A stretch of 64,000 nucleotides of DNA from Coniferiporia sulphurascens (Eukaryota; Basidiomycota; Agaricomycetes; Hymenochaetales; Hymenochaetaceae): assembly GCA_002794785.1 (NCBI GenBank), contig NBBA01000005.1:1116001-1180000 (forward strand), given 5' to 3'. The stretch's first letter is position 1; each line of letters opens with the position of its first letter. A model generated the notes under the pieces. It was not told where the DNA came from and did no database searches. It saw nothing but the letters and a program-made list of their open reading frames with translations. Of the stretch, positions 1-11,627 are shown piece after piece. The position numbers were made by a program, and so were the translations under genes.

Positions 1-1258
1 TTTTTTATGGGTGCATTTTTTGCTGCGACAACCATTGAGCCACGCCTCAGTCCGTCACCTCAAAGGACATTGAAGTACGAGAGTACAGGGAAAGGCATGA
101 AAATTGAGGCTAGGTAAGCAACCTCTTTAATCACACCTAATGACTGGATTTCTTCGAAAACCCGACGAGCGGATTTATTTTGGGCTTATAAATTATCCTC
201 CCTCGATTATGTGAGATGGTAAAATATGCTGACAACGTTTCTCGTAGAAATATTTCGTATACATATCCAGGGAATACAAAGCCGACACTGAAAAATGTAA
301 GCTTCACTTTAGAGGCCGGTGAGACTCTTGCTATAGTCGGGTACAATGGGTCCGGTGAGTGTTTTTCGTGACTAGAGAAAGAGCCAAATTGAACAAATTG
401 AACATTGTCCATTCTACTTAATAGGTAAATCGACGCTTGCTAATATACTCCTCCGGATATACGATTTCGATGCCTCTGCGTCACCCGATAAGCCATCACA
501 GCTGTTGATAAACGGCGTTGACATTCGACGTCTCATGCCGACGGATTATCACCAGCATGTCACTGCATTGTTTCAGGTCTTTTCAAAACTCAACGCGACT
601 GTCCGTGAGAACGTTGGCATCGGAAATATACGCAGTCAATTTAGGGATCAGGCGGTCCACGAGGCCGCTGTGCGGGCGGGCGCTGGACGGCTTGTAAAAT
701 CATTGCCACAAGGTTTAGACACAAACCTGGAATGTATGGGTTTGGGGCTGGGCGCGTTTGGGGATATTCCTTTCGGAGGTAGCGAAGTGGAAAACGGGCG
801 ACAGGGCTTATCTGGTGGGGAGGTCCGTATATTTATATATTAGAGTACACTTCGGGGTAATGCTTAACTTATCCGTTTTCAGTGGCAGCGCCTGGCAATT
901 TCTCGGGCCTTCATGCGAGCTCGTTCGGCGGATCTTCTACTTCTTGACGAACCGACATCCCATCTTGATGCACATGCTCAAAACAACGTACTGGAAATGG
1001 TTGATACGCTTTGCCGAGATCCACGAACGGGCGCAAGAACCAAAACGGTGATTATGATAACCCACCAGCTCTCGATTGCAAGGCGTGCAGATAAGATCGC
1101 TATGTTCGAGAACGGGGTACGTCCTGCACGTGTTTTTGTCACATTCGCTTTTTATCTAATGAACGGTTTAGAGTATAAGCGAGTTTGGAACACACGAAGA
1201 ACTTCTGTTGCGCCCAGATTCGCACTATGCATCCCTATATCGCGCGACCGTTTGTTGA
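1..1258 (+). CDS. ABC half-transporter, C-terminal nucleotide-binding domain (5' truncated)
   Basis: The reading frame is open from the first base, so the membrane domain lies outside the window. Five exons (1-113, 248-354, 425-822, 883-1116, 1172-1258) encode about 312 residues of an ABC ATPase domain. Visible motifs in order are the A-loop tyrosine in ISYTYPG, Walker A GYNGSGKST, signature LSGGEWQR, Walker B LLLLDEP, the D-loop SHLDA, and the switch histidine in ITHQ. The tail EFGTHEELL is typical of ABCB-type exporters. The Walker A and the signature are each interrupted by an intron. The family drives ATP-dependent export across a membrane as dimers; substrate and membrane cannot be told from this half. 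An AATAAA lies at 1513-1518. It is convergent with PHO81. Family call is firm; subfamily is inference. Confidence 0.9.
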
Positions 1259-1577
1259 AATATGTTTAAGCACGTGCTACTACTTTTCCCGAGTCCTGTC
1301 GCTTATTCTACTGTACGCGTGCCCTCTTGATGTATTAAGCACCATCCACTCTGTGAGACCCCTACCACTTGACTGTTACTTATTCTGCCGTCGTTTGTTT
1401 ACTAGCTTTGAGTCTATTCTCCTCCTGTAAGAATTCCCTTCCGTATACTAAACCACTTCTGTAACCAAAGAGACGACCCACACAGATAACTATTCCATTG
1501 AAACTAAACTAAAATAAATTATGCGCTTTGTATCATAATCACGGTCAGTAAGAGACTGCTTGCGCATGCTTGTTTAT
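1259..1577. other. Convergent intergenic region
   Basis: This holds the 3' untranslated ends of the ABC transporter and of PHO81, which converge here. It is AT-rich with an AATAAA at 1513-1518 on the + strand. I see no further gene. Confidence 0.6.
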
Positions 1578-4500
1578 TCAGACCAACCCCCGAGAAGAGT
1601 GATCTAGGAAACGGACCACACCATCTTGGAAGAAGGCATCGACGATAGTAGCGTCCGTATCGATCGATTTGGTGAGTGATACAGCCTGGTCGCGCTGCCC
1701 GTACACGCCAAGGAGCAGACCTACGTCCTTCACTCCTTGAATGAGTGAAGGGACCTTAAGCTACACACCAGTAAGAACGTTAACTCGATAAAAGATAAAG
1801 ACTGCGTACAAGAAGCTCCGCATCGAAGAGGACCCCAAGAAGGTTGTTCGTCTTCGCCCAGTCAACAGCCGCCCCAATGCTTGACAAACGTCGGTCGTCC
1901 ACATCATCCCGGCTCAGCGCAATAGGACTTGGAGGACACACGCTCCGCATGCCGCATTCAGATGCCAGAAACACTGGATCTATTATTACAACTCAGCCGA
2001 GCTCCGAGAAAAGAAGGAAAACAAAAGCTTTGGCGCTTCTTACAATTGGGCTGCTTCCAATTGAGGGCAGCACAAATATCCGGGCTGAAGGAGCTAAATA
2101 CTATTCGGCGACGGGGCTGCTGTGGTGAACTTTGGTACACAGCCTTGAGTACGGAATCCACGAAGTTATCGGGGTCAAGCGGATAGCCATGATCAAGCAT
2201 TTGCCATCTCCGTAAAGCTTTAGACGATAAGGCAAGGTCTAGGCAAATTCCGAGGGAAGGAGGAAGAATCTAAAGAACTTCCTTTAAGCATCGAACAGTG
2301 AAAAAGATCGAAGTTTTCTTTTCACCTTCATTACGTCTCGCAGTGAAAATAGGGAGTCGGATAAAATATTATGCCAATCTGGTGGCGTGAAGAATTTGTC
2401 TCTCGCTGAGTCCACTACATTGCCGGATCGCGAAGAGATGGCTTCCAATTGAGCGAGAGTGACGTCGGAGACCCCCAGGTCAAACTCTGTAACAGGAAGC
2501 CTCCAGTTATTAAAGATGACGGGCTGCAAGTCCCGTGTAACTTGAATAGTAAGGTGGACATAGTCACCGGCCAGAGACGAAAGGATAATTGTATGCCCGT
2601 TGGAACCAGAGGAGCGATTTGAGGGTGACGTAGAGGCCGAGCCAAGTGTTCTGAAAGGCTGCGCCATTCGCGACGGCGGTTTAAGCATCGGAGCAGTGAA
2701 AGGCGTCGCCAATGACTTCCAGTATGTCTCCACGGCACCCCCAATTTCTAGGGTAACACCTTTGAAAGGAGTGATGATCGTGACCTCGAATAAAACCTGT
2801 TTGTTTCTATTAGTGAGTCCATGATGGAACTAAATCAGTATGCTTGCCTCTCCTATCACATGAAGATGGTGGTCGAGAATGGGAAGATCAAAGGAAGACC
2901 CGGCGTTGCTCTGCAACATGGAAGCGGAAGCAACTGCCCGACCGATGGTTTTCGTGCCAAAATTAGGGTAAATAGAAAACTCAAGTGACATATTCTCCAA
3001 ACTCGTCGTTTGGAAGATGAAGAAATCCCGTTCATCACGAATAGGAACAGAAACACTGTATGGGGCAGCGGTGATGTCAGGTTTACAAGTCATGACAAGT
3101 TTGAACAGAGGGGAGGTCAGCGGGTACTGAGCGGTTGAATCCCCCAAAATACGAGGAGTCAAGTGGACAGCCGCATTATTTTGCGACATGCGGGAAAATG
3201 GGTGTCCGAAGGAGACGCGAACTAAGGAAGCCTTATCAAGGAAATTGTGGCCATAGACTCGATAGGGCATGATAGGCGGAGGAAGAGAAAGCGAGGGAAT
3301 CATATCCAAGTCTGCCTCAACCAAGCTTTCCATTCTTGATGTTGGCAGAATACGAGGGGTGACTCCTATTCGACCTCCAGCAACGGATGACCCGGAGGCA
3401 GCCTCAAGAAGTAGTCCTACGCATTTGGGGTGCCCATACCAAGCAGCGTAGAAAACGGCTTGTTTTCCGGTCTCGTCAGTCGCACCTACCCGGCTTCCAA
3501 GCTCTAACAACGTGCGAACGCAAGACTCGTGCCCATTTCTGGCCGCATGAAACAAAGGCGTCCACTCGTTGTACTTGTCCGGCGCGTCCCACCCTTCGTA
3601 GTTGTGCAGCAGACGACAGATATCGGCGTAGCCTTCTCGTGCAGCTATATGAACCGGGTATTCTCCATTTGTGTTCGGTATACTCCTGGCACCGCGTTGC
3701 AAGAGGAGCTTCGTCACGTCAATGTGTCCGACACGACACGCCATTGAGAGTGGAATCAAATCATTTGCAGCAGCAGGTGGCCCCACGTCGGCATGACCTT
3801 CGTCGAGAAGTATCTGAGCACATTCTGTATTGCCTTTGAGGACAGCATACATCAGCGGAGTATAGTTGTCCATATCCAACGATGAAGTCCCCAAGCCAAC
3901 ACTAATTAGCCTGCCACAAACCGCTGCGTGAAGATTTATTGCGGCGTAGTGGAGCGCCGTTCTCCCTTTTAATGAAGTAAGCGTCAGAAATTTTCGGTTT
4001 TCGAAATACGCGGCCTTACCATAGACATCCGCTCGATCAACCTGCACGCCGTTTAAGATACATAATTCGACAAGACGCAGTTCCCCGCTTATTGCGGCTT
4101 CGTGCAGGCACGTCCGGCCGTTAATGTCGTCAATAAAATGAAAATCGAACGGGATCGATGGGCTAGACAGTATTATATCTGCCAGAGACCGGGGTGCATC
4201 TATTACAGCCTTCCACAGGATGCGCGTGACGTGCATCTTACCCCCTGGCTGATCATGAAGGGCGTCTGACTGCTGGACTAGTTCTCGGATGGAATGTTCG
4301 TCCGCAGACTTGATCGCGTTGTGAAGGTTGGTCTCCAGGTCGTGGTACGGTCCCATTTGCGAGCGACGTTCAAGCGCCATCTGATTAGTAAATATCATAT
4401 TAACCATGGATCCCTCGCTACTCAAGCCGATTGTCAGATCTGTAAGGTCAAGGAGGCATTGTGTCACTATATCCGACAGCTCCCCGATAAGTTGTCGGTT

Positions 4501-5330
4501 AAAAACGGGTTGCACTTCCACTTGGCGGGAGAGATATAGCTCTTTTGTGGTAGATTTCGATCTTTTGTCCCACTTTTTTAATATTTTCCGAAACCCAATT
4601 GCGTTGATATCTACAAATTGCTGGTTCTTTATCAATGGCAGGGATTTCATCGGATCAGATGGTAAAGCACCTGGAGCTTCGCTAAATCGCGTTCCAACAG
4701 GCGAAATCCTTCCTCAACAGCCTTCCATTCAACGTGGTCCTTGGGGGTGGCGTCGATGGCATCAGGAAGGATCCTCGTAGCGGCAGTCATCCTCTTTGAA
4801 AGTAGAGTCTCTAGCCTCAGCTTGAGCTCAGCCTGTTTTTGGAGATAAAATGAATTAATCTACAGAGATAAAAGATTGTGTCAGAAGACCCTTCGCGGCT
4901 ATATTATGAAGGGGACAATCGCCTTTTCTAATTCTCGTTCAAGCTTAAAGAAAAAGGCGGTCTTATGCTCTTGAAACTCCGGTCCTCTATCTTCATCCCT
5001 CCCCGAAGCGGATAGCAAGGCCAACGTCTGACCGTCTTGCAGCTCACCTTCCAGATGCTCCGCGGGCGTATATGCATCGGGAAGTAGCTCGAGCGTCTGG
5101 TCCTGCGATTGGATTGCCGTCCGTTGTCGGTCAAGTGCGAGCGTTCCGTTCTCCGCTCCCGGATGTCCTGGTGCGAGCGAGGAGACAATTTTCTTGAGGC
5201 CCTTGTAGTCAAGATAGTATTGTGACCATCCGGGAATTTGCTCTGCAAGAATCTGCTTCCCGAACTGCGAAGCGGGAGACCCATTTTAGATTGAGCTCAT
5301 GTCAGAATAAGAGTAAGAGATGACCTTCAT
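1578..5330 (-). CDS. PHO81: PHO81-type CDK inhibitor: SPX, ankyrin repeats, GDPD-like domain
   Basis: Senses phosphate or inositol pyrophosphate and inhibits the PHO80-PHO85 kinase in yeast; the role here is inferred. Exon 1 is only ATG AAG (5325-5330); the next exon resumes at 5264 with FGKQILAEQIPGW, completing the classic SPX start. The SPX core continues with GFRKILKKWDKR after a 50-bp intron. An ankyrin block follows (GRTALHYAA, YTPLMYAVLKGNTECAQ, WTPLFHAARNGHESCVR) over roughly 3.4-4.1 kb. The C-terminal half is a glycerophosphodiesterase-like domain (TPFKGVTLEIGG, ALNWKQPN, DWAKTNNLLGVLFDAE) ending SIDTDATIVDAFFQDG. The usual GDPD catalytic HRG motif is not seen, as is known for PHO81. 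Long uninterrupted frame 2.8-4.4 kb plus several short introns; about 1,050-1,100 residues. Confidence 0.92.
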
Positions 5331-5443
5331 TTTCTGAGCGCCGTCGACGGACTAGACAAGCTTGTCAGAGATGATGGTTTAAGTTTGGCGGCATCCGAGC
5401 ATCGAGCTGATTGCAACCTGTTGTAGTTGCCGGCTGTTCACTG

Positions 5444-5455
5444 GCACGAACGTGC
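5444..5455. promoter_or_regulatory. Palindrome GCACGAACGTGC upstream of PHO81
   Basis: A perfect 5-bp-arm palindrome with a two-base centre lies about 115 bp upstream of the PHO81 start, between PHO81 and PEX12. It resembles a spaced CACG...CGTG bHLH half-site pair. In yeast PHO genes are driven through CACGTG; that this variant works here is speculation. The rest of 5331-5580 shows nothing else. Confidence 0.25.
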
Positions 5456-5580
5456 ATTCTAACAGTGGTCGTCGATGGACCGTCCAGTACCATAGTTAGT
5501 AACAGCCGCATTCGGAACCTCGAGCCGATTAATATTGGCTATGATAATTATTAACTAAACATAAGTACAAGTCCAAGCTA

Positions 5581-6961
5581 TCATACTAAAATCTTCCGCA
5601 GCTGCCATGTATGCGCAGCGGTAAGTGTAACCGGACACTTGTTGTTCTCCTCAACATACTTATGCACGCATCGGTAGCAAAAAACATACCCAGACGGCAA
5701 GGCCGTCGCATTTGCGATTGGTCCAGTGCACAACGGACACTTGCCGTACTTCGTACGATCGAAGGGCACACCCTGAGGATGGGGCTTTAAAATTCTTGGA
5801 GGCGGGATCGGCGGGCCTGTTGGTGGTGCTGAGACAGTTCGCGCAGGCGAGGAGGGCGAGTACCACCACTCAAGGAATTTAATGAAGAATATAGCGGTCG
5901 GCAAGAGCACTTTCAGCGAGTCAAGGACTAGTTGGGGGGATCGCCAAAGGAGTCGCCGGAGAGTCGACAAGATGTTCCTTGGAGATGGAGGTACATTCAT
6001 CCCCCGAGCCGCCTCTTGTGTAGGCTGTCAAGTTGTGTCAGTAAACTCGTACGAGCGAGGATATAATTGATCTCTTTTACAGTGTCGTCTGGTCCAAGTC
6101 TTCTGAGGTTGATACCAATCCATGATAACCATGGACGATAATAAGCTGTATGATCAAATAGATATGCAATATTGTAGCACATCATCCAGACCTCGAAGCT
6201 CGTATTCAGCCAAGGATAGACCTTCTTGTAAGCCATGCGAAGACGGTTGGGGATGGTCTAAAGCGCATTAAGTTGAGACAGTACGAATAAGCGGTAACCA
6301 GATACGAACGTCTTCTACAGTGGCCCTAGGCGTCTGTTCCTCCTCAAATAGACTCGGATCTACACCACCCCCAAGTGCCTCATAGTAATCTTGCGCTTTT
6401 GAACGCAGATAGGGCACAGCAACCTGAATAAGTAATCAGAAACAGCAGGCCAGTCATGCGGCATACATATATGAAACATACCAAGAAAAATAGAGACCGA
6501 TGTATGTCCCGGTCCCTCGACTGCGCCCCTGCGACCGAGTTGCCGACGGCCAACTTTGTGCGTTCAGTCTCATACAGCGGATTACGTTGTCTTTTGAGGC
6601 CGTAGAAATTTTCTGCAAAAGAGGCAGCTACTCGAGACAACTCAACGAACGGCTTCGGCGGAATCCTCTAACTAACTTACCGTGTGTCCGCAAGTAATGT
6701 CTTTCAACGAATAGCATCACCAGCGCGTAAAACTCTTCATGTCTATTGACGACCCGCAGAAGGTATCGAGGGTATCGTTGTGCGAAAACCTAGCAAGATT
6801 GCTTTAGCTCGAGTCTGCGGCGGTGATAATGTGGAATGGTTACGCACCGACAGTACATACTTCAAGGCCGGCTGAAGCAGGTCCCGCAGTTGCTCTTGTG
6901 CGACCAGCTCAAACAGAGACGGTCTGGAGGGGTCTCCACCGACATCGTTGAAGAACTCCAT
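5581..6961 (-). CDS. PEX12: Peroxin 12, RING-type peroxisomal import ubiquitin ligase subunit
   Basis: PEX12 forms with PEX2 and PEX10 the peroxisomal membrane ligase that ubiquitinates the import receptor PEX5. The start [20 protein letters not shown] (6961) and the core [31 protein letters not shown] match the family's N-terminal membrane domain. [16 protein letters not shown] and [15 protein letters not shown] follow. The last exon (to 5581) carries a proline-rich linker and the C-terminal RING CPLC...[11 protein letters not shown]...CPVT, which lacks the full set of zinc ligands as is normal for PEX12. Several short introns; product about 390 residues. Divergent from the UPF0303 gene and downstream of PHO81. 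Alternative upstream starts lack family similarity. Confidence 0.93.
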
Positions 6962-7407
6962 GACGACGCAAAAGCAATGAACGGCCCAGACCTTGGTGGT
7001 GGTATGAACGGAACAAAACAAGCAACGTCGGCGGTTCTGACGCGCCCGAGGTCTTTGGCACGGTTGAATTTGCGACAGCCGCCATCGGGCTTCCGCATTC
7101 CGGGCCGCCGCAAGCAAATAGACGTTGTTAGAGATGTCCTAAAGAGCCTCAAACCCACGAAGAATTATGGTCGACGTCCATCACTTGACTAGTAATATTT
7201 GGCTACCGTGCCGCGTGTATAACGTCCGTTTGCACACCCGCCTCTTTCTTGTTCGGAAGCTCTTGGGCATGCATACCCCGCAACCATTGCAACTATTCCT
7301 CTGAGCCCCCTTTTCCGATACCTTTTTGCCTTTCCAGCCCGACTTGTATCTTTTTAGACTGCTTGGGTCTGTCCACGGACTTTTACTATTACGTGACGTA
7401 GGGCGTC
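6962..7407. other. Divergent promoter region (PEX12 / UPF0303)
   Basis: About 450 bp between two divergent start codons. It is pyrimidine-rich near 7310-7380, just upstream of the + strand gene. No gene is supported. Confidence 0.5.
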
Positions 7408-8277
7408 ATGTTTAACGGACTCTACTCGCACTCTCAAGTCACACCATCTGACGCCGAGTTGGCAGCACAGACATTATCGGAGGAGACGACATATCGTTTC
7501 CCCGCTTTCTCGTCGAACGACGCGGTCACCCTCGGGCTGTCAATTCGCAAACGTTTCCGTGGGTCCTCTCGGCATGCAGCCAAAGGTCGGGGTCTTTGTA
7601 TTTCGATACAGACCATCGCCGGACACTCGCTCTTCTCTTGCACCGTCGGGGAGCTCGGTAGTGGGACCAGTCTTGGTGATGTTAGCTTGGATGCATGGGC
7701 AAGTCTTGAAGGGATGATCAATGTCGTGCGGCGCACGGGCCACTCAAGCTACTATGTTGAAAAGGGTATCTGTGCGATGGGTGCGTACGCATGGGGCACA
7801 CGCGGGACGGAATATCATGTGGCGCAGCACTCATTGGACATTATAGGGAAAACCCCGAAGGACATAGGGATTCGGGGTGACTACAGTGTAAACGGTGGCG
7901 GTATGTTTTGCTTCCGTCGACTGTCATTCGTTATAGCTGATATGGATAATTTTTAAAGCCTTTCCTATATGGCTTCAGGTGATGACTGCTTCTGCAGACG
8001 TAGAACATAAGGAAGAGATCTTATTACTGGCTGTCTAGAATTCGCTTATATGCCCAATAGCCGTCGTTGCTGCCTATGGGGGTTCCAGTTACGATGACCA
8101 TCGGGTGTGTGCCTTACCTTGCACGATCGTTGTTATCGTGTTGACGTTTTCACTATCCAGCTCGTCGTCAACTCAATACGAGATTATCTCGCCAAAACAT
8201 TTAATATTAAGGCGAGAGAAGGAGAGGAGCTGACGGAGTCCCATTCCATGGGCCGACGCGGAAGCATGGTACGATAG
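7408..8277 (+). CDS. UPF0303 family protein (heme-degrading GlcG/HbpS-like fold)
   Basis: Four exons (7408-7900, 7959-7978, 8039-8104, 8161-8277) sum to 696 nt, giving 231 residues. Family marks are RFPAFSSNDAVTLGLSIRKR, the core GHSLFSC, RTGHSSYYVEKG, the glycine motif NGGAFPIWLQ, and YDDHRLVVNSIRDYLA near the end. The closest yeast counterpart known to me is YBR137W, linked to the GET pathway; function in basidiomycetes is unknown. Exon 2 is only 20 nt and encodes the FPIWLQ strand, so it is easily missed. The final ~20 residues are charged and variable. Confidence 0.85.
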
Positions 8278-8830
8278 CAGTATTTTGTTCATACACGTGT
8301 GTCAACATTGTTCATTGTTCATCATCCTCCTTTCCTTCGCGTCGATAAGGAATGGGTGCAGCATCATGCGGCAGGGACGGCATACCCTGTGCGCGCCCGC
8401 ACGGAGTCGCCCTTCGAGCCAAACGGCTACGAAGATTGATGAGCATTCTACACGTGAAGCCGTGTTGTACGTTTGACATTCGTAAACATATTTCTTCCTA
8501 AAACTGGTGTTGTTCACCCATCTACTAGTAGACATGGGTGGGTCACTGCTTTGTCTTAACAATCCGAGAAACTGCTTTGAGCGGGGCGCAGGCGGGAACC
8601 GTATTTAGTACAGGTGTGGTTCCGTGGCTGGATGTGAAATTTATTTGTTTACTCATAGAATACGACACTGGAGAGTATGCAGTCTCTCTGGTATTCCTCT
8701 CGGTTACGATCACATGTCGCACCTTTTTTTACACACTCGATGTGTTAATAATGAAAGTATATTTGGTAGGAAAGATAAAGCTTTCGAAATTAAGTAGAAA
8801 CTACACATACGATACTCCGGACAGCATTAA
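8278..8830. other. Convergent intergenic region
   Basis: 3' ends of the UPF0303 gene and of RIM1 converge. Short open frames here have no family motifs or splice logic. Nothing further seen. Confidence 0.5.
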
Positions 8831-9543
8831 TTAAAACGAATCTGAGGACTCGAGGGAATCAGACTGAGCGTCTGGCGAAGTCCTTGGGGTGCCCCTGATC
8901 AGTCTGAGCGATTCTGCCCCCAAAAGTCGGTAACCGGCTCTTTGCAGAGATAAGAAGCACTTACCATGACGCAAAAAAACTTGGCGCTGCCCGTGCGGCG
9001 TGCTGGGGTCCTCTGTCTGATCGGCCTCACGGAGCTCGTAGTTTGCCTCTACATAGACGTGTGCGCCCCTCTTGAGGGTACGTAGGTAGTCAAAGCTGCC
9101 AGTGCTGAAGCAGAAGATGTTGTGCCAGGAAGTCCGAGCCGAATCTCGTGCTATGGTCACAAGTAGGAGTAAGATAGATAGGGAAATGCCAAGCAGGAAG
9201 GCGACGTACAGCCGTCGGCATTGACAGGAGGGGGAGGGTAGTTCGTAGTTGCCACGACGTATCTACACGAAGACCGCACCGCGATATTGTGAGCTTCGGT
9301 TACAGAGAAACGAAAGGAGGACTGACGAGAGATATTCCTTGTTGGACGACGTGTATCTCGTCTCGGGGTCCTTCCCGAGACGACCTATGAGGATAAGTTT
9401 GGCGAGGTCGTGGTTGCGAGACGCCGTCGTTGAAAAGAGCTGCAATTGTACGTGTTTAGACAAGCACATTGGAGATGAACCCGGTTTGAACTTACACGTT
9501 GGGAGGCGCCGTTGACGCGTGCGGCACGTAAGATATTGAACAT
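8831..9543 (-). CDS. RIM1: Mitochondrial single-stranded DNA-binding protein
   Basis: Binds ssDNA at the mitochondrial replication fork. The start exon encodes MFNILRAARVNGASQR, a basic presequence, and an intron leads into LFSTTASRNHDLAKLILIGR. The OB fold follows: LGKDPETRYTSSNKEYLSY, VATTNYPPPPVNADG, TSWHNIFCFSTGSFDYLRTL, KRGAHVYVEANYELRE, and GQRQVFLRHESLRLIRG. The four introns are all short. Product about 160 residues, normal for a fungal mtSSB, with a serine/aspartate-rich tail ending SDSF. Divergent from the CAAX-box gene. Cleavage of the presequence is inferred. Confidence 0.9.
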
Positions 9544-10007
9544 GTCCCTCGTAATTGTTACCGCGTCGAGTTGAGCGTTGGCTATAAAAAAGAAGCTGAC
9601 ACGAATTACACTTAAAGCCCATATTTGTCAGCAGTCGTCTCACGGCCTCTGGTGACAAAGATGAAAACACTCAATTTGTAGGGATATCTGTCTCTATGTG
9701 TACGAACTTGCAACTAGGCTCATCGTTTTGTCTTGTCCAAATGATTTCTTACTGCTCACAAACTTGAATGAAGTTGCGATTATTCTTATTTTCGACGACA
9801 CGTCATCAAGTTCGGCCTGGCCATACATGGTTAGCGAGTTTGCAGTCGTTTAGCACGCGTGAGAAAGTGCTACTGACAAGTGTACGCTTAAACTTGAAAA
9901 GCCAAGCCGGTTTCGACTTTTACCCCCCTCCGAATCGCTCGACGTGGCTTTGACCTCTCGCCCCTCCTTTCCTATCGTACTTCGGAGAGTACGATTATCA
10001 AACGAAC
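9544..10007. other. Divergent promoter region (RIM1 / CAAX-box gene)
   Basis: About 460 bp between divergent starts, with AT-rich tracts including TATAAAAAA at 9583-9591. No gene supported. Confidence 0.45.
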
Positions 10008-10944
10008 ATGGGTTCTCCTGAGTTTTCCGGAGCATTTCGATCAAACCAGGAGTTTGATACTAACACCCCGGGACGTAGTCGGACTGGGCTGGAGCGAGAA
10101 CTGTCTACATCGTCAATAAACGAGAACCCATACTCCAGGGTGCAAAGCTTGCATGGTGTGATCGAACACCCCGCTCGTTCTGTGCAGGGGGGCGTGATTG
10201 TAGAGGAGTCGCGTCTTATGTCGAGTAGTGAACTCGCGAGGGAGCTCGAACGCGAGGAGGATATCGGAGCGCAGAGAACAGCGTTAAACTCAGCGGAATG
10301 GTACGAAGAGGTAGTTTTTACTTTTGTCTTTACTGCTGTGATATAGCATACGTTTAAGTAAACTAATGTTCACGATCTAGAGAAAGCAAACTTCCACCTC
10401 GAGACAGCACAATTCTCAACTTCATCAACCTCAAGGACGCAAATTCTCCCCTCGGCAATCGTCTCTCCAGAGTGATACACCTGTTTCTGAGCAATCTCAT
10501 AACCAGCAACAAGGCTATTCGCAGCCGCGCTACGACGCGTTAGGACACCCATCGACGCTCTCGCCTCCGCCTAGGTCTTCCAGCTGGTCAAGTGCAGGGC
10601 AGCAACAGTTTCCGGATCGACAGCGATTCAATTTGGTTGATTCCGGACCTATCTCAGCTCCTTCAAGTCCAGTTACAGCGGGGACCGGTCGTGCAGTCTC
10701 CGATTCATATTCTGCTCCAGGTTCACCGACCCACTTAGGTTCCAGTGGTGCACGAGAGCATCCTAGTTCGGGTGGCTTTGTACCTCCTCATCGGCGTTCA
10801 CCTCGCGGAGGGCCAACAAATCTGCCTCCTTCGGCAGGTTCCCAGACAGGGACGCCCAAATACGCGACGTTCCAGGAGATGGGCATCCGCGGACGGGGTA
10901 TGGCAGAGGCGGAGATGGATACGAAAGAGTGTGTTATCATGTGA
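10008..10944 (+). CDS. Disordered protein with C-terminal CAAX prenylation box (CVIM)
   Basis: Two exons (10008-10310, 10381-10944; 70-bp intron) encode 288 residues. The protein is rich in Ser, Pro, Gln and Gly, with no recognised domain. A short acidic-basic helix-like stretch, SSSELARELEREEDIG, lies near residue 75. The last residues are GIRGRGMAEAEMDTKECVIM. The C-terminal CVIM fits the CaaX rule, and Met at X predicts farnesylation, membrane attachment and likely Rce1/Ste14 processing. The stop follows directly, so the box is terminal. Divergent neighbour of RIM1. Function unknown; could be a membrane-tethered scaffold or signalling adaptor. The gene model is solid, the lipid is inference. 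Confidence 0.75.
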
Positions 10945-11627
10945 GGCTTGACGCGACTAGCTGGGAACTAGGAAGCTGCCCTGTTTTTCTGGGCCTTATC
11001 TACGACCTTCAGGTATGTTTCATCATGTTTTTTTAAATAATCGACGTGGTATCGCTAAGTTCTACTCTTGTGTTAATATTCCTTTCAAGGATAACCAATA
11101 GTTCCGTTCTTGCATTCGGCAATACTATCTTCGTTATCAGCAATAACCCCTCGCTTTCTTTGCATGTTCATTCCTTATTTCAGAGCACCTCGTCTATCAC
11201 CACATCCATTCATTGCATCATCTCAGGCTGCACTACCGCATACAACATTATCGTATCTCGTCCGTAGTAACTATCCCCAACCCGTCACGATTCTGCCTCA
11301 CTCGCTCCCTCGCTCCCTCATCGTCCTCCGTCATCACCAGTCATACATGACACGTCGGTTTTCATCGCATATACCCGGATTTATGTATCCGTAATACATT
11401 ATTACCATTGATACATCGTTATCAAACTACGTAACTTCGGACATCCGAAGACTCTGAACGAATTCGGCAATGCAAATCGCAGAGTCACGTGGGCTGCAGC
11501 TTGGTTTGGTTCGCCGTTAATAGGGACCCTGTACTACTAACTATCCTCGTGAACGTTGTGGCTCTCCCAAGTTGTGCTGTGACACAATACTGTGCAATAT
11601 TTCGTTAGCAAATTCTGTGTTTTGACA
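10945..11627. other. Intergenic region upstream of HBS1
   Basis: Contains the 3' end of the CAAX-box gene and the HBS1 promoter. The middle is T/C-rich with repeated CTCGCTCC/CATC-type simple sequence. Nothing codes convincingly. Confidence 0.5.

Noticed and set aside
1844..2200. Several 80-94 codon frames on both strands
   Set aside because: They are shadows of the PHO81 GDPD-like exons.
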